Of a stretch of DNA of 64,000 nucleotides, positions 1 to 9,098 are shown in pieces. The stretch is from contig NZ_CP071860.1 in NCBI RefSeq assembly GCF_023716665.1, positions 1,302,001 through 1,366,000 on the forward strand, read 5' to 3'. The translations under genes were made by a program, and so were the position numbers. The number at the start of each line of letters is the position of its first letter. Within the stretch, counting starts at the first letter, position 1. The DNA is from Vibrio sp. SCSIO 43135. GTDB lineage: Bacteria; Pseudomonadota; Gammaproteobacteria; Enterobacterales; Vibrionaceae. The notes under the pieces are model-generated. The model searched no databases, was not told the DNA's origin, and was given only the letters and a program-made list of their open reading frames with translations.

Positions 1-1825
1 CGGTCTCGACAATCAGCATGGATGGCCAAGATGCAGCAAGAGTCTTCCTACCCGTGATTCAACACGATCGTCTACAGGGCTTTGTCGCGGCCAATATCAT
101 TTTGCACGAATTACTAGGCGTCACTTGGAGTGAACAAATTAACTCCAACAAGTTAAATATCACGGTTCGCGCTAAAGAGACTCAACACACTCTGTTTCAA
201 TCCCACCTTCAATATTAAACTGAGTGATTCCGAGCTTTTTGAGCAGATATTTTCTATGTCAAAACTCGCACCGATTCCACTACTCAATCAACAATGGTGG
301 TTCGAGATTTCCATGGTAGACCGTTCTGGATCCATTGTTCTTTACGGTGGCTCAGCGGTGTTTTTAGTACTGTTACTCACCGTTGTTGCCTCACTGGCAG
401 AAAATTTTTACCGAACCCGCTTACAAGTTTCAGATCAAGTCATTCAAGAAAAAACCCACACGCTAGCGCTTCAAGCACTGCAAGATAACCTGACGGGTAT
501 GTACAACCGACAAGCTCTCAATAACGAAGTCGATCAACGCCTGACTCAGCTGCGCACAGACCCAAATCAGAGGCTTTTCGATTCTATTTATCGACCTTGA
601 TCGTTTTAAACTCATCAACGATTCAATGGGACACCTGCTTGGTGATGAAGTGCTGATTCAAGTAGCTCAGCGTCTTAGCAATAACTGCCGCAATGGCGAT
701 CTGTGCTTTCGATTTGGCGGCGATGAATTTGTGATTTGTTTACCAGAACAAATCGATTCCCAAGCACTTAGCCAAATTAGCCACCGCTATGCTTCAGTAT
801 TATCCCAGCCATACTTGGTTCAAGATCAGCGTTGCCATATCGGAGCGAGTATTGGTATCTCTGTGGTGACAGACCACCAGCAGAATCTAGCAAGCATATT
901 GCGTGAAGCCGATACCGCGATGTACCACGCCAAGAACTCGACTCAAGACAAGGTGATGTTTTTCCACGATGGGATGTTTAAACGAGCAAAACAAAGATTC
1001 GAACTAGAGCAAGACCTAGCCGTTGCCATCGACCTCAACCAACTCAGTATTGTCTATCAGCCCATTTACGCTACCGATACGGATCGGGTCACTGGCTTTG
1101 AAGCCTTACTTAGATGGAATCATCCAGAAAAGGGCATGATCTCTCCAGACGAGTTCATTCCTATGGCTGAAGAAACCGGACTTATCATTAAAGTGGGCGA
1201 CTGGGTGTTAAAAAAGACCTGCCAAACCTTAAATAAGCTTTGGAAAAGCAATCAGCTAGAGCTGCTACCACGCTTTAATATTAACGTGTCGGCCAAGCAG
1301 TTTGAATCAGAGCATATCTACCACAGCTTACTCACCATGTTAGATCAGTATGACTTCCCGGCTCGTTTCATTGGTATTGAAATCACCGAATCTTTACTGC
1401 TCAGCCACGCAGAATCCAGTCGGCAAGTACTCGACAAGATTAAAGCGCTAGGCTGCGTAATCTACTTAGATGATTTTGGAACCGGTTACTCTTCACTTTC
1501 AGTACTCAACGATTATCCTGTTGACGTGGTCAAAGTTGATCGAAGCTTTGTTCAAGGGATCGCGAGAGGCCACAGCACCGCCGATAACTTATGTAAAGCC
1601 ATCATCGATATGTCTCACACCATCGACATGGCGGTCGTCGCAGAAGGGGTTGAAAGCCATGAACAACTTGCTCAGTTAGCAGAGTATGGCTGTAACTATG
1701 TGCAAGGGTATTTAAAGTCTAAGCCGGTCTCCGCTTGTCAGTTGCTGCCTGTTATTCACGGCGCTCATAGCCGCCAGCCCGTTCAGTGTAAGCAGCAGCC
1801 GAAAGCCAAAAAACAAATAGCCTGA
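1..1825 (+). pseudogene. GGDEF-EAL cyclic-di-GMP signalling protein, 5'-truncated by the window and frameshifted twice
   Basis: The left window edge cuts off the start. The remaining N-terminal sensor part reads in frame 3 to a stop at 216-218. It then continues in frame 1 (about 181-600, with a membrane segment around 330-400), and the GGDEF-EAL part reads in frame 2 to 1825. The frame-2 reading upstream of its first ATG restores the expected GGDEF start (ILFIDLDRFKLIN, about 581-620), so the protein was once continuous. The GGDEF signature is intact (FRFGGDEFVI, about 709-738), as is the EAL motif (FEALLRWNHP, about 1099-1128). The family makes and/or breaks cyclic-di-GMP at the inner membrane. 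Either the gene is a real pseudogene, or the two indels (between about 60 and 215, and about 560-580 near a T4 run) are sequencing errors. An internal ATG at 626 would give only a partial GGDEF domain. Confidence 0.8.
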
Positions 1826-1844
1826 GCATCGTGCTCAGGCTATT
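1816..1844 (-). terminator. Rho-independent terminator after phhB
   Basis: A perfect 12-bp stem (AATAGCCTGAGC and its complement) with a 5-base loop is followed on the minus strand by a T-rich run. It also overlaps the 3' end of the GGDEF-EAL gene on the plus strand, where no T-run follows. It therefore mainly serves phhB. Confidence 0.75.
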
Positions 1845-1871
1845 GGCTGTTATACGCTATAGGCTACTCAA

Positions 1872-2204
1872 TCACTCGACAACGGAGTCACATTTGGCTG
1901 CGCAGATAAAATCATTCTTGTGCAGCCCCTTGATGGAATGGCTCCACCACGTAACCGTCACTTTCCCCCACTCCAATAGAATCGAAGGGTGATGAAACTC
2001 TTCCTCGGCAATCTCGGAAACTTTATTGGCAAACGACCAAGCCTGTAGGTAGTTCTTGAATTTATACTCTTTTTCCAATTGAGGAATACCCTCTCTGTCT
2101 AGCAACTGCCAACCATCCAGTTCTAGCAACAAGCGTTGGCGCTCTTCAAGAGTTAAAGCTACTGCATCAATACTGCAAGCTTCGCAGCGTAGTTCATCAA
2201 GCAT
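1872..2204 (-). CDS. phhB: 4a-hydroxytetrahydrobiopterin (pterin-4a-carbinolamine) dehydratase
   Basis: 110 aa, the usual length of the PhhB/PCD family. It dehydrates the 4a-hydroxypterin released by phenylalanine hydroxylase so that the pterin cofactor can be recycled in the cytoplasm. The family core is visible: an EFHHPSI segment (about residues 69-75) and the WGKVTVTWWSHSIKGL segment that follows. Its ATG overlaps the last 8 bases of phhA, so the two are translationally coupled. A purine-rich AAGGAA lies about 9 bases before the start. The fixed pairing with phhA makes the assignment safe. Confidence 0.95.
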   Translation of the reverse strand: MLDELRCEACSIDAVALTLEERQRLLLELDGWQLLDREGIPQLEKEYKFKNYLQAWSFANKVSEIAEEEFHHPSILLEWGKVTVTWWSHSIKGLHKNDFICAAKCDSVVE

Positions 2205-2988
2205 GTGTCATTTCCTTTGGTTCAAATAGAGGGGGAAGAAGTTCCAGTTCCATGGCTTGTGCCACCTGTTCCATTAAATCTAGCTCACTGAGCTGATAGA
2301 GAGACTTAATATCGTGAATTTTGTAGTAAACCGGCTGCATGATATCAATCCGATAAGGCGTCCTTAATACCGTTTGAATATCAAAGCGGTGACGAAGAGG
2401 ATCTTGGCTGTCTAAGGCATACAGCGTCTCTCCTGGAGAAGAAAGAATACCGCCACCATAGATTTTAGTGCTGCCAGACTCTTCGACTAAACCAAACTCC
2501 ACCGTAAACCAGTACAATCGAGCGAGGTACACGCGTTGCTTGGCGTCGGCTTGCATGCCTAACTTACCATACACGTGGGTGAAATGAGCGAAGTCTGGGT
2601 TGGTCAGCATTGCACAGTGACCAAACACCTCGTGAAAAAAATCCGGTTCTTGTAAGTATTCAAATTCCTCTCGGCTGCGTAAAAACGTTGCTACAGGAAA
2701 GCGCTTATTCGCCAGCAGTTCAAAGAACTTGTCGAAGCTTATCAATGCCGCAACGGGTTCTACCTGCCAACCTGTTTTCTCCACTAAAACCTGATTAATT
2801 TCCGGTAACTGTGGAACACGATCTGTGGGCAAATTCAGCATGGCTAACCCGTCAGAATACGCTTTGCATGCGCGCTCTTTTACCAGCGGCAATTGACGAG
2901 TGATCAGGTCATGCCAGATACTGTCTTCTTCGCTGCTCCACTCGACAAATCCTTTGTCATTCACGGGCTTGGACTTATAGTGTGTCAC
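2197..2988 (-). CDS. phhA: Phenylalanine 4-monooxygenase
   Basis: 263 aa, typical of bacterial single-domain phenylalanine hydroxylases, which lack the regulatory ACT domain of the animal enzymes. It converts L-phenylalanine to L-tyrosine using O2, tetrahydropterin and non-heme iron. The 2-His-1-carboxylate iron site is seen as His119 and His124 in FFHEVFGHCAM, and Glu164 in WFTVEFG. It is the first gene of a two-gene operon with phhB and is divergent from acetoacetyl-CoA synthetase. That pairing makes sense because tyrosine breakdown ends in acetoacetate. A TyrR-box-like dyad sits upstream (3079-3096). Confidence 0.96.
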   Translation of the reverse strand: MTHYKSKPVNDKGFVEWSSEEDSIWHDLITRQLPLVKERACKAYSDGLAMLNLPTDRVPQLPEINQVLVEKTGWQVEPVAALISFDKFFELLANKRFPVATFLRSREEFEYLQEPDFFHEVFGHCAMLTNPDFAHFTHVYGKLGMQADAKQRVYLARLYWFTVEFGLVEESGSTKIYGGGILSSPGETLYALDSQDPLRHRFDIQTVLRTPYRIDIMQPVYYKIHDIKSLYQLSELDLMEQVAQAMELELLPPLFEPKEMTHA

Positions 2989-3078
2989 CGCCTTTCTCCT
3001 TTCTTGCGTTCACATATTAAGCCTATCGCCTGCCAATATCGCTGCCAATTCCCTGCGCTACATTTAAAGATACAAACC

Positions 3079-3096
3079 CGTAACAAATAATTTACA
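3079..3096 (-). promoter_or_regulatory. Candidate TyrR/PhhR box upstream of phhA
   Basis: Read on the minus strand it is TGTAAATTATTTGTTACG. The left half matches the TyrR consensus TGTAAA-N6-TTTACA exactly, while the right half keeps only TTAC. TyrR-family control of phhA is established in other gammaproteobacteria; use of this site here is inferred. Confidence 0.4.
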
Positions 3097-3213
3097 TTTG
3101 ACAGTTTTTTGCTTATTTTTCAGGGATATGATTATTGGCGAATGTTTGACACCTACCGGAAAACCAACAAGACTTAATATCGAGCACATTGGACGTACAG
3201 TAACGAGGAAACC

Positions 3214-5187
3214 ATGCCAAACTCATCCCCTCTTTGGACCCCATGCACGGAACGCATTGAGGGTTCAAACTTGTATCAATTCATGCAGCACATCAACATG
3301 CAAGGTGAAGCACTCGACAACTACCAAGACCTGCACGCGTGGTCGGTCGTTGAGAAAAAACGCTTCTGGATGGAAATCTGGCAATATTGCGATGTGATTG
3401 GCTATCGCGGGGATTGTATCCATGGCGAAGGCGTTGCTAAGTGGGGAGAATTCCAGCCAAGCCGCGACACGATCTGGTTTCCTCAAGCGCAACTCAACTA
3501 CGCTGAAAACCTACTCTCATATGCCTTTCAACAACCTGAAGGTATCGCGGTATGGTTTAAGAATGAACGTGGTCAGAGCCGAAAACTAACCTGGCAAGAA
3601 TTGTGTGACCAAGTTTCTGTCGTCCAGCAATGGCTAAAACAAAACGGTGTAGAAAAAGGTGATGTCGTCGCTGGTTATCTACCTTACCTACCGGAAACCT
3701 TGGTTGCGATGCTCGCCACCACCAGCTTAGGTGCAATCTGGACTTCCACCTCACCAGACTTTGGTGTGGAAAGTGTGATTGAGCGCTTTGGGCAAGTACA
3801 GCCAAAGATCTTGTTCTGCTGCAACGGCTATACGTTTAATGGCAAAACGTTCTCAATGATTGAGAAGAACACCGCCATTGTCGATGCAATCGACAGCATC
3901 ACCAATACCTGCCAAATCGAATACCTTCATACCGCCGAAAATAATTCCACTTCCAATGAGTACTTCTCCGACTGGAAAGCGGTTTTAGCCAGTTACTTAC
4001 CAAGAGGCCTGCGTTATGAACGCGTAGCGTTTAACGATCCACTGTTTGTCTTGTATTCGTCTGGCACGACCGGTAAGCCGAAATGCATTGTGCACTCCGT
4101 GGGAGGCACCACACTCAACCATATTAAAGAGCATCAACTACACTGCGATATTCAGCCCGAAGATCGCGTGTTCTATTACACCACCTGCGGTTGGATGATG
4201 TGGAACTGGCATGTCTCTGCGCTTGCTAGTGGCGCAACCTTAGTGATTTATGATGGTAACCCAATGCACCCAATGCCAAGTACATTGTGGGAACTGGCTG
4301 AAGAAGCCAAAGTGACTTTGTTCGGCACTTCGGCCAAATACTTAGAAGCATTGCAAAAACAAGAATTTAACCCTAGCTATTACTATCCGCTCAGCCATTT
4401 AAAAACGCTTTGCTCAACGGGCTCGGTACTTTATCCAGAACAATTTGATTACGTCTACGCCAATATCAACGCCGATGTCCACTTAGCCTCAATTTCCGGA
4501 GGTACCGACATCTGTGGGTGCTTTGTATTGGGCAACCCAATTTCACCCGTGTACCGTGGTGAGTGCCAAGCCGCCGCTTTAGGAATGGACGTTGCAGTGC
4601 TTAATGAGCAGGGAGAAGCTATTACCGAGCAACGTGGTGAACTGGTTTGCAGAAACAGTTTCCCCAACCAACCCATTGGTTTTTGGCACGACAACGGCGA
4701 GCGTTACCACAATGCGTATTGGTCAAAGTACGCCAATATTTGGCACCACGGTGATGATGTGGAGCTATCAAAGTGGCAGGGAATGCGCTTCTTTGGTCGC
4801 AGTGATACCACACTTAACCCTGGTGGGATTCGTATTGGTACAGGAGAGATTTATCAGCAGGTCAATAAGATAAGTGGCATTCTCGATTCAATTGCCGTCG
4901 GCCAACGTTGGGAGAATGACGAACGCATTGTGCTACTTGTGCAGCTTGAACCCAATCAACAACTCGACGAAACACTAGTCAGCGCCATTCGTAGCCAATT
5001 ACGCAGCCAATGTTCACCGCGGCACGTGCCGGCTTTAGTCCACGCAATCAGTGACATCCCTAGAACGAAATCAGGGAAGTTAGTTGAGTTAGCGGTTAAG
5101 CAAGTCATTCATGGAGAAGAGGTCAAAAACAAAGGGGCAATTGCAAACCCACAGGTGCTAGACGAAATTGCCGCCTTGTTCCGTTAA
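3214..5187 (+). CDS. Acetoacetyl-CoA synthetase (acetoacetate-CoA ligase)
   Basis: 657 aa, the usual length of the family. It activates acetoacetate to acetoacetyl-CoA with ATP and belongs to the ANL (acyl-adenylate-forming) superfamily. The adenylation P-loop motif YSSGTTGKPK is at about residues 281-290. A long acetyl-CoA-synthetase-type N-terminal region precedes it, and a C-terminal RTKSGKLVE segment near the end carries the catalytic lysine. The start is an ATG preceded by ACGAGGAAACC (AGGA about 5 bases upstream). It is divergent from phhAB and probably salvages acetoacetate from aromatic amino acid breakdown. Acetyl-CoA synthetase itself is less likely because of the overall resemblance to AacS. 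Confidence 0.9.
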   Translation: MPNSSPLWTPCTERIEGSNLYQFMQHINMQGEALDNYQDLHAWSVVEKKRFWMEIWQYCDVIGYRGDCIHGEGVAKWGEFQPSRDTIWFPQAQLNYAENLLSYAFQQPEGIAVWFKNERGQSRKLTWQELCDQVSVVQQWLKQNGVEKGDVVAGYLPYLPETLVAMLATTSLGAIWTSTSPDFGVESVIERFGQVQPKILFCCNGYTFNGKTFSMIEKNTAIVDAIDSITNTCQIEYLHTAENNSTSNEYFSDWKAVLASYLPRGLRYERVAFNDPLFVLYSSGTTGKPKCIVHSVGGTTLNHIKEHQLHCDIQPEDRVFYYTTCGWMMWNWHVSALASGATLVIYDGNPMHPMPSTLWELAEEAKVTLFGTSAKYLEALQKQEFNPSYYYPLSHLKTLCSTGSVLYPEQFDYVYANINADVHLASISGGTDICGCFVLGNPISPVYRGECQAAALGMDVAVLNEQGEAITEQRGELVCRNSFPNQPIGFWHDNGERYHNAYWSKYANIWHHGDDVELSKWQGMRFFGRSDTTLNPGGIRIGTGEIYQQVNKISGILDSIAVGQRWENDERIVLLVQLEPNQQLDETLVSAIRSQLRSQCSPRHVPALVHAISDIPRTKSGKLVELAVKQVIHGEEVKNKGAIANPQVLDEIAALFR

Positions 5188-5252
5188 TCTCTCAGTTAAA
5201 TAGGCTGAAAGCGACAACGAAGCAATGTAAGAAACAGATGATACAAAAACAA

Positions 5253-5278
5253 AAAAGCCGCTGAATACAGCGGCTTTT
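5253..5278. terminator. Bidirectional rho-independent terminator
   Basis: A perfect 11-bp stem (AAAAGCCGCTG with its complement) and a 4-base AATA loop, flanked by A and T runs. It lies between the convergent acetoacetyl-CoA synthetase and methyltransferase genes and can serve both. Confidence 0.9.
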
Positions 5279-5299
5279 CAAATTCTTTTAAATCACGAG

Positions 5300-5884
5300 T
5301 TACTTGCGTCCAACACCCATGACAACTTTTTTAGTACCGGAGTTGGTCGCGATTTCAAACGGTACGCTAATTGATACTTCTGAGAACCCTACACTCGATA
5401 GCACTTGGTTGACTCGTGCTTCAGTAAAACCGACCTGATCGCCCTCACCTTCTGCTAACCAATCCCAATGAACAAACACACCGCCGTCATCAAGAATCGA
5501 GTAGATAACATCTACCGTGTCGGAAAAGTTTGGTAGAAAACCGCAGACAGAAGAAGCAACAACGACATCAAATTGGCCCCTGAAAGCCGGGTGCTGTGCC
5601 ACTAAACCGCGGGAAAGCATATCCACAACAGGTTCTACGTTATCGAGCTCTTTTTTGTCGAGCTGTTCAATCATGGCTTCCGAACCATCAAGAGCAACGA
5701 TATCCTTCGCCAGTGGTGAAAGCTTCTGACACAACAAGCCTGTGCCACAACCAAAATCCAAAACATGCTTGCCTTTTAGGTCCACAAGCTCTGAAAGACA
5801 ATCAAATACATGCTGCGCATAAATAGAGGTCGCTTGGTCTTGTTCCCAATTTTCCGCGTACTCATCCCATTCGTTCGCCATCAT
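5300..5884 (-). CDS. Class I SAM-dependent methyltransferase
   Basis: 194 aa. The SAM-binding motif I is clear (HVLDFGCGTGLLCQ, about residues 40-53), followed by an acidic post-I loop (VALDGSEAMI) and a later motif (FDVVVASSVCGFLPN) typical of the UbiE/Methyltransf_11 fold. The substrate cannot be read from sequence. Two adjacent ATG codons are possible starts; the first is used here. It is a single gene between two terminators and divergent from the LysR gene at 6035, so it may be that regulator's target, but nothing shows it directly. Confidence 0.85.
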   Translation of the reverse strand: MMANEWDEYAENWEQDQATSIYAQHVFDCLSELVDLKGKHVLDFGCGTGLLCQKLSPLAKDIVALDGSEAMIEQLDKKELDNVEPVVDMLSRGLVAQHPAFRGQFDVVVASSVCGFLPNFSDTVDVIYSILDDGGVFVHWDWLAEGEGDQVGFTEARVNQVLSSVGFSEVSISVPFEIATNSGTKKVVMGVGRK

Positions 5885-6034
5885 GATCTCCCTATAACAT
5901 CTTCATTCGGCATCTGCCCACAAGAGTAAACCAAAACAGGGGCTTGTGGGTAGTCTTATATCCCTTTCTCACGATACCAGACAAATAAAGAAAAATTGGT
6001 TATGATTCAACGAGTCAACTTTTTAGAGCACCTT

Positions 6035-6913
6035 ATGAACCTGTCCCAAATCGAAGCTTTTTGCACTGTCGCTGACACTGGCTCCGTTTCAGAAGCCGCA
6101 AGGCAACTTGAATGTAACCGCACAAAGCTCAGTATGGCGATTAAGGCGCTAGAAAAAGAACTCGATACGCAACTCTTTGTTCGCAGTGGAAATAACGTTA
6201 CGCTGTCTGAAGCAGGTAAAGCCATTTACAAAGATTGCGAGAACCTTTTGGTCACCTCTTCGCGCATTAAGCAGACCTGTGCTCAAGTCTCCGGTGAATT
6301 TAACGCCGAGATCTGGATTGCACGCGATGATTCTCTTCCTGATGACATGTGGCAAGACTTGGCTCATACCATGAACAATCAGTTCCCTGCAACCTCGTTC
6401 AACATTGTCCTCGCTTCCAGTGGCGATCTTGCCAATTTAGTCGAAACCCATCAGGTCGACTTCGCGTTTGGTGTCGATTACGAGCGCATCGACGACCCAC
6501 GTATTACCTACCAGCCGTTGGGTAAAATACGTATGATGTCTGTATGTAAAAGCGATCATGCTTTGAGCAAACTGCGCCGGGTAAATGACGAGGAACTGCG
6601 GAACTCGATGCAAGCGGTCATGGTTTATCTCAATGAAAAAGATAACCCCGAACTTCAGCCTTTCTCGCTTCGCTACATTGGCTTTTCCAGCTTCGATTAC
6701 ATGCTCAGCACCATTCTGACTGAAAATGCTTGGGGTGTATTGCCTGAGCCTTTGATTCGTCACCACCTGAGAAAACAGGAGCTTGCCGTCATCAAGCACA
6801 CCTATGGGCTAACCCAAGAAGACTATTGTATGTTCACCTCTGCAGGTATGGCTGAGCACCCTGGCATGAGCTGGCTTGCCGACAAACTCAGTGACTACCT
6901 GTTCGATTTCTAG
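6035..6913 (+). CDS. LysR-family transcriptional regulator
   Basis: 292 aa from the ATG at 6035, which gives the classic LysR beginning MNLSQIEAFCTVADTGSVS. The frame stays open upstream to TTG 5996 and ATG 6002, but those starts add residues unlike the family. The N-terminal winged helix-turn-helix covers about residues 1-60 (SEAARQLECNRTKLSMAIKALE; unusually CNRTKLS where most family members have VTQSAVS). The rest is a LysR substrate-binding domain. It is divergent from the methyltransferase at 5300-5884. Effector unknown. Confidence 0.88.
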   Translation: MNLSQIEAFCTVADTGSVSEAARQLECNRTKLSMAIKALEKELDTQLFVRSGNNVTLSEAGKAIYKDCENLLVTSSRIKQTCAQVSGEFNAEIWIARDDSLPDDMWQDLAHTMNNQFPATSFNIVLASSGDLANLVETHQVDFAFGVDYERIDDPRITYQPLGKIRMMSVCKSDHALSKLRRVNDEELRNSMQAVMVYLNEKDNPELQPFSLRYIGFSSFDYMLSTILTENAWGVLPEPLIRHHLRKQELAVIKHTYGLTQEDYCMFTSAGMAEHPGMSWLADKLSDYLFDF

Positions 6914-7120
6914 CCAGCTGTAAGTATATTTTTTCATTGACACTTTGATTAACAATCAGCCACTGTCAATATTAATGACACCAAAAGAATCCATAAGTGA
7001 TTGTTATTTAATAAATTATCAAAACTCACTTCTATACCCACCGTTTACCGAACAGATAAACATTGTAAATTCTCACCCTGTGGCAAAGAATGAAATTGTG
7101 TTTTTACTCGGTATGATTTT

Positions 7121-8020
7121 ATGTGTGACAGGACAAGCTTAAACGAAAAACGAATTCTTACTTTCTCAGCCCTTTTAGCATCAGGGTTTGCGGGAGGTGG
7201 TCTCGTTCTAGGCTGGCTTGTTGGCTCACTGGTAATCATGTTCGATGGCGTTTACTCGCTGGTTAGCTTACTGCTAACTTTATTGTCACTGGGTGTTTCA
7301 CGCTACATTCAGACGCCTTCTCAATCCCAATTCCCTATGGGCAAAGCCGTACTCGAGCCGGTGGTTATCGCCATCAAAGGTAGTGTAATTTTGGCTGTGG
7401 TCAGCTTCTCTCTCTACTCTGCACTAATTGCGATGTTTAACGGAGGCCGCGAAGTCGACGCTTCTATCGCAACCCTATTCGGTGTGGTTAATGTACTCGG
7501 CTGTGGCTACGCATGGTGGTTCATTGCACGGAAAAGTAAACGCTTCAGCTCTGGTTTGATCGTTGCGGAATCAAAGCAGTGGCAAATGGATACTTTATTG
7601 AGTGTCGCTGTAACGGCTGGTTTTGTGGTCGCATGGTTGATTACATTCTCACCATGGGCAGCTTACGCGGTGTACGCCGATCCTATGATGATGTTGCTAA
7701 TGTCTTTCTACTTCATCAAAGTACCATTCGAAATGCTACGTGACGCTGTGAAAGAACTTCTCATGATGGCACCAAGCAAAGAGATCTGTAAAACCGTCGA
7801 TCAAGGTGTTGCTGCGGTAGACAAAGAAACCGATTTGGATATCGACATTGAATTAGCAGGTGTCACCAAAGTCGGTAATGAGCTAAGAGTGAATATCGAT
7901 GTGTATGCAAATAGCTCCAATGTACAAGTAGCAGAGCTCGAAACTACTCGCTCGGCGTTGAAGAACAAACTGTCTAAACTGCCACTCGATTTACAGCTTA
8001 CAATGAACATCGCGAGGTAG
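7121..8020 (+). CDS. Cation diffusion facilitator (CDF) family transporter
   Basis: 299 aa with about six hydrophobic segments and a soluble C-terminal domain. The CDF signature region appears in the first third (SLVIMFDGVYSLVSLLLTLLSL), where aspartate-bearing helix II binds the metal. The segment YADPMMMLLMS near residue 187 is the matching aspartate-bearing helix V. CDF proteins exchange divalent metal (Zn, Co, Fe, Mn) for protons at the inner membrane. The cytoplasmic tail (about 210-299) matches the usual ferredoxin-like dimerisation domain in size. The metal cannot be told from sequence. The gene stands alone and ends in a strong terminator. Confidence 0.85.
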   Translation: MCDRTSLNEKRILTFSALLASGFAGGGLVLGWLVGSLVIMFDGVYSLVSLLLTLLSLGVSRYIQTPSQSQFPMGKAVLEPVVIAIKGSVILAVVSFSLYSALIAMFNGGREVDASIATLFGVVNVLGCGYAWWFIARKSKRFSSGLIVAESKQWQMDTLLSVAVTAGFVVAWLITFSPWAAYAVYADPMMMLLMSFYFIKVPFEMLRDAVKELLMMAPSKEICKTVDQGVAAVDKETDLDIDIELAGVTKVGNELRVNIDVYANSSNVQVAELETTRSALKNKLSKLPLDLQLTMNIAR

Positions 8021-8037
8021 TGTTCGCCTGATAAAAT

Positions 8038-8067
8038 AAAAAAGCCCGAGTTTATTCGGGCTTTTTT
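8038..8067. terminator. Bidirectional rho-independent terminator
   Basis: A 12-bp stem (AAAAAAGCCCGA and its complement) around a 6-base loop, with A/T runs on both sides. It separates the CDF gene from the convergent rarD-like gene. Confidence 0.9.
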
Positions 8068-8103
8068 ATTTAACGTGTGCTCTATTAAAACTGCGCTCGC
8101 GAC

Positions 8104-9012
8104 TTATCGCGGCGTGACATCCGCTCTACGTTTTCGGCTCAGTAATACTGATTCCGCTAGCGTTACCGCAAGGCCAATCCATATTAAACCAAAGCTGACC
8201 GCTTTCACTTCATCGAATATTTCACCGAATAGTGCAACTGCCAAAATAAACTGTAGGCTTGGCTCTATATACTGCATTAAGCCAACCATTGTCATAGACG
8301 TGTAACGCACGGCATAGGAATAGAACACCAGTGGTAACAAAGTCACTGGAGCAGCGCCTAAGTACAGAAGTAACTCCGCTGTGCCAACACTCAACGCTTC
8401 ACTGCCTACAGTGACATGCTTGCAGGCAATATAAGCAATTGCGAACGGAGCAACGAGGAGCGATTCCATCAGCAAGCTGGTATATGAATCAAACTTGATG
8501 TGCTTTTTACACAGGCCGTACAGGGCGAAAAAAGTCGCCATAACCAGAGCCACAATAGGCAGCTCCCCATATTGCCAGACCTGATAACTAAGTCCAACCA
8601 CAGCAAGCGCTACCCCTATTCGCTTGCCAATACTGAGTGTCTCCTTCATGAACACCACACCCAGTGCGATCATCACTAACGGCCCAATGAAGAAGCCTAA
8701 GCTCGCTTCCATTACTCGCCCGTTGGTGAGTGCCCAGGTAAATGCATACCAAGAAATACTCATTAAACAAGAACCCACAAAGGCATAACCGAGCGAAGCT
8801 TTATCTGCCCATATCGCTTGCCAGTCGGGCCATTTTCTACGTATACAAAGAATAATCAGCAGGCATACCGGCACCGACGCGATAATGCGCAGCGCTAGCA
8901 GCTCATCCATCGCAGCGTTAGGAAGAAATTGGTAATACAGCGGCATAATGCCCCATAGCGCAAACGCAATGGCTGCCATGATATTGCCGAAAGCAATCGG
9001 GCTGACTGACAT
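8104..9012 (-). CDS. rarD: RarD-type EamA/DMT superfamily transporter
   Basis: 302 aa with about ten hydrophobic segments, the size and layout of EamA-domain (2 x 5 TM) permeases. The N-terminal segment with FALWGIMPLYYQFL and the late segment GLMQYIEPSLQFILAVALFGE are characteristic of RarD. The natural substrate is unknown; the name comes from a chloramphenicol-sensitivity annotation in E. coli. It is followed upstream by a second DMT exporter in the same orientation, with about 85 bases between them. The two are not close copies. Confidence 0.88.
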   Translation of the reverse strand: MSVSPIAFGNIMAAIAFALWGIMPLYYQFLPNAAMDELLALRIIASVPVCLLIILCIRRKWPDWQAIWADKASLGYAFVGSCLMSISWYAFTWALTNGRVMEASLGFFIGPLVMIALGVVFMKETLSIGKRIGVALAVVGLSYQVWQYGELPIVALVMATFFALYGLCKKHIKFDSYTSLLMESLLVAPFAIAYIACKHVTVGSEALSVGTAELLLYLGAAPVTLLPLVFYSYAVRYTSMTMVGLMQYIEPSLQFILAVALFGEIFDEVKAVSFGLIWIGLAVTLAESVLLSRKRRADVTPR

Positions 9013-9098
9013 CTTAGATTCTCAAATGTGGGATTTTTCGCGATTGTACGCAAAAACCTTGTTATGTAAATAGTTTTATAACGCGTAAAAGCTCACCG

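Noticed and set aside
1816..1844. Terminator for the GGDEF-EAL gene
   Set aside because: The stem overlaps its stop codon and has no T-run on the plus strand; the T-run is on the minus strand, serving phhB.
6945..7142. 65-residue open frame before the CDF gene
   Set aside because: It lacks a ribosome site, resembles no protein, and overlaps the CDF start.
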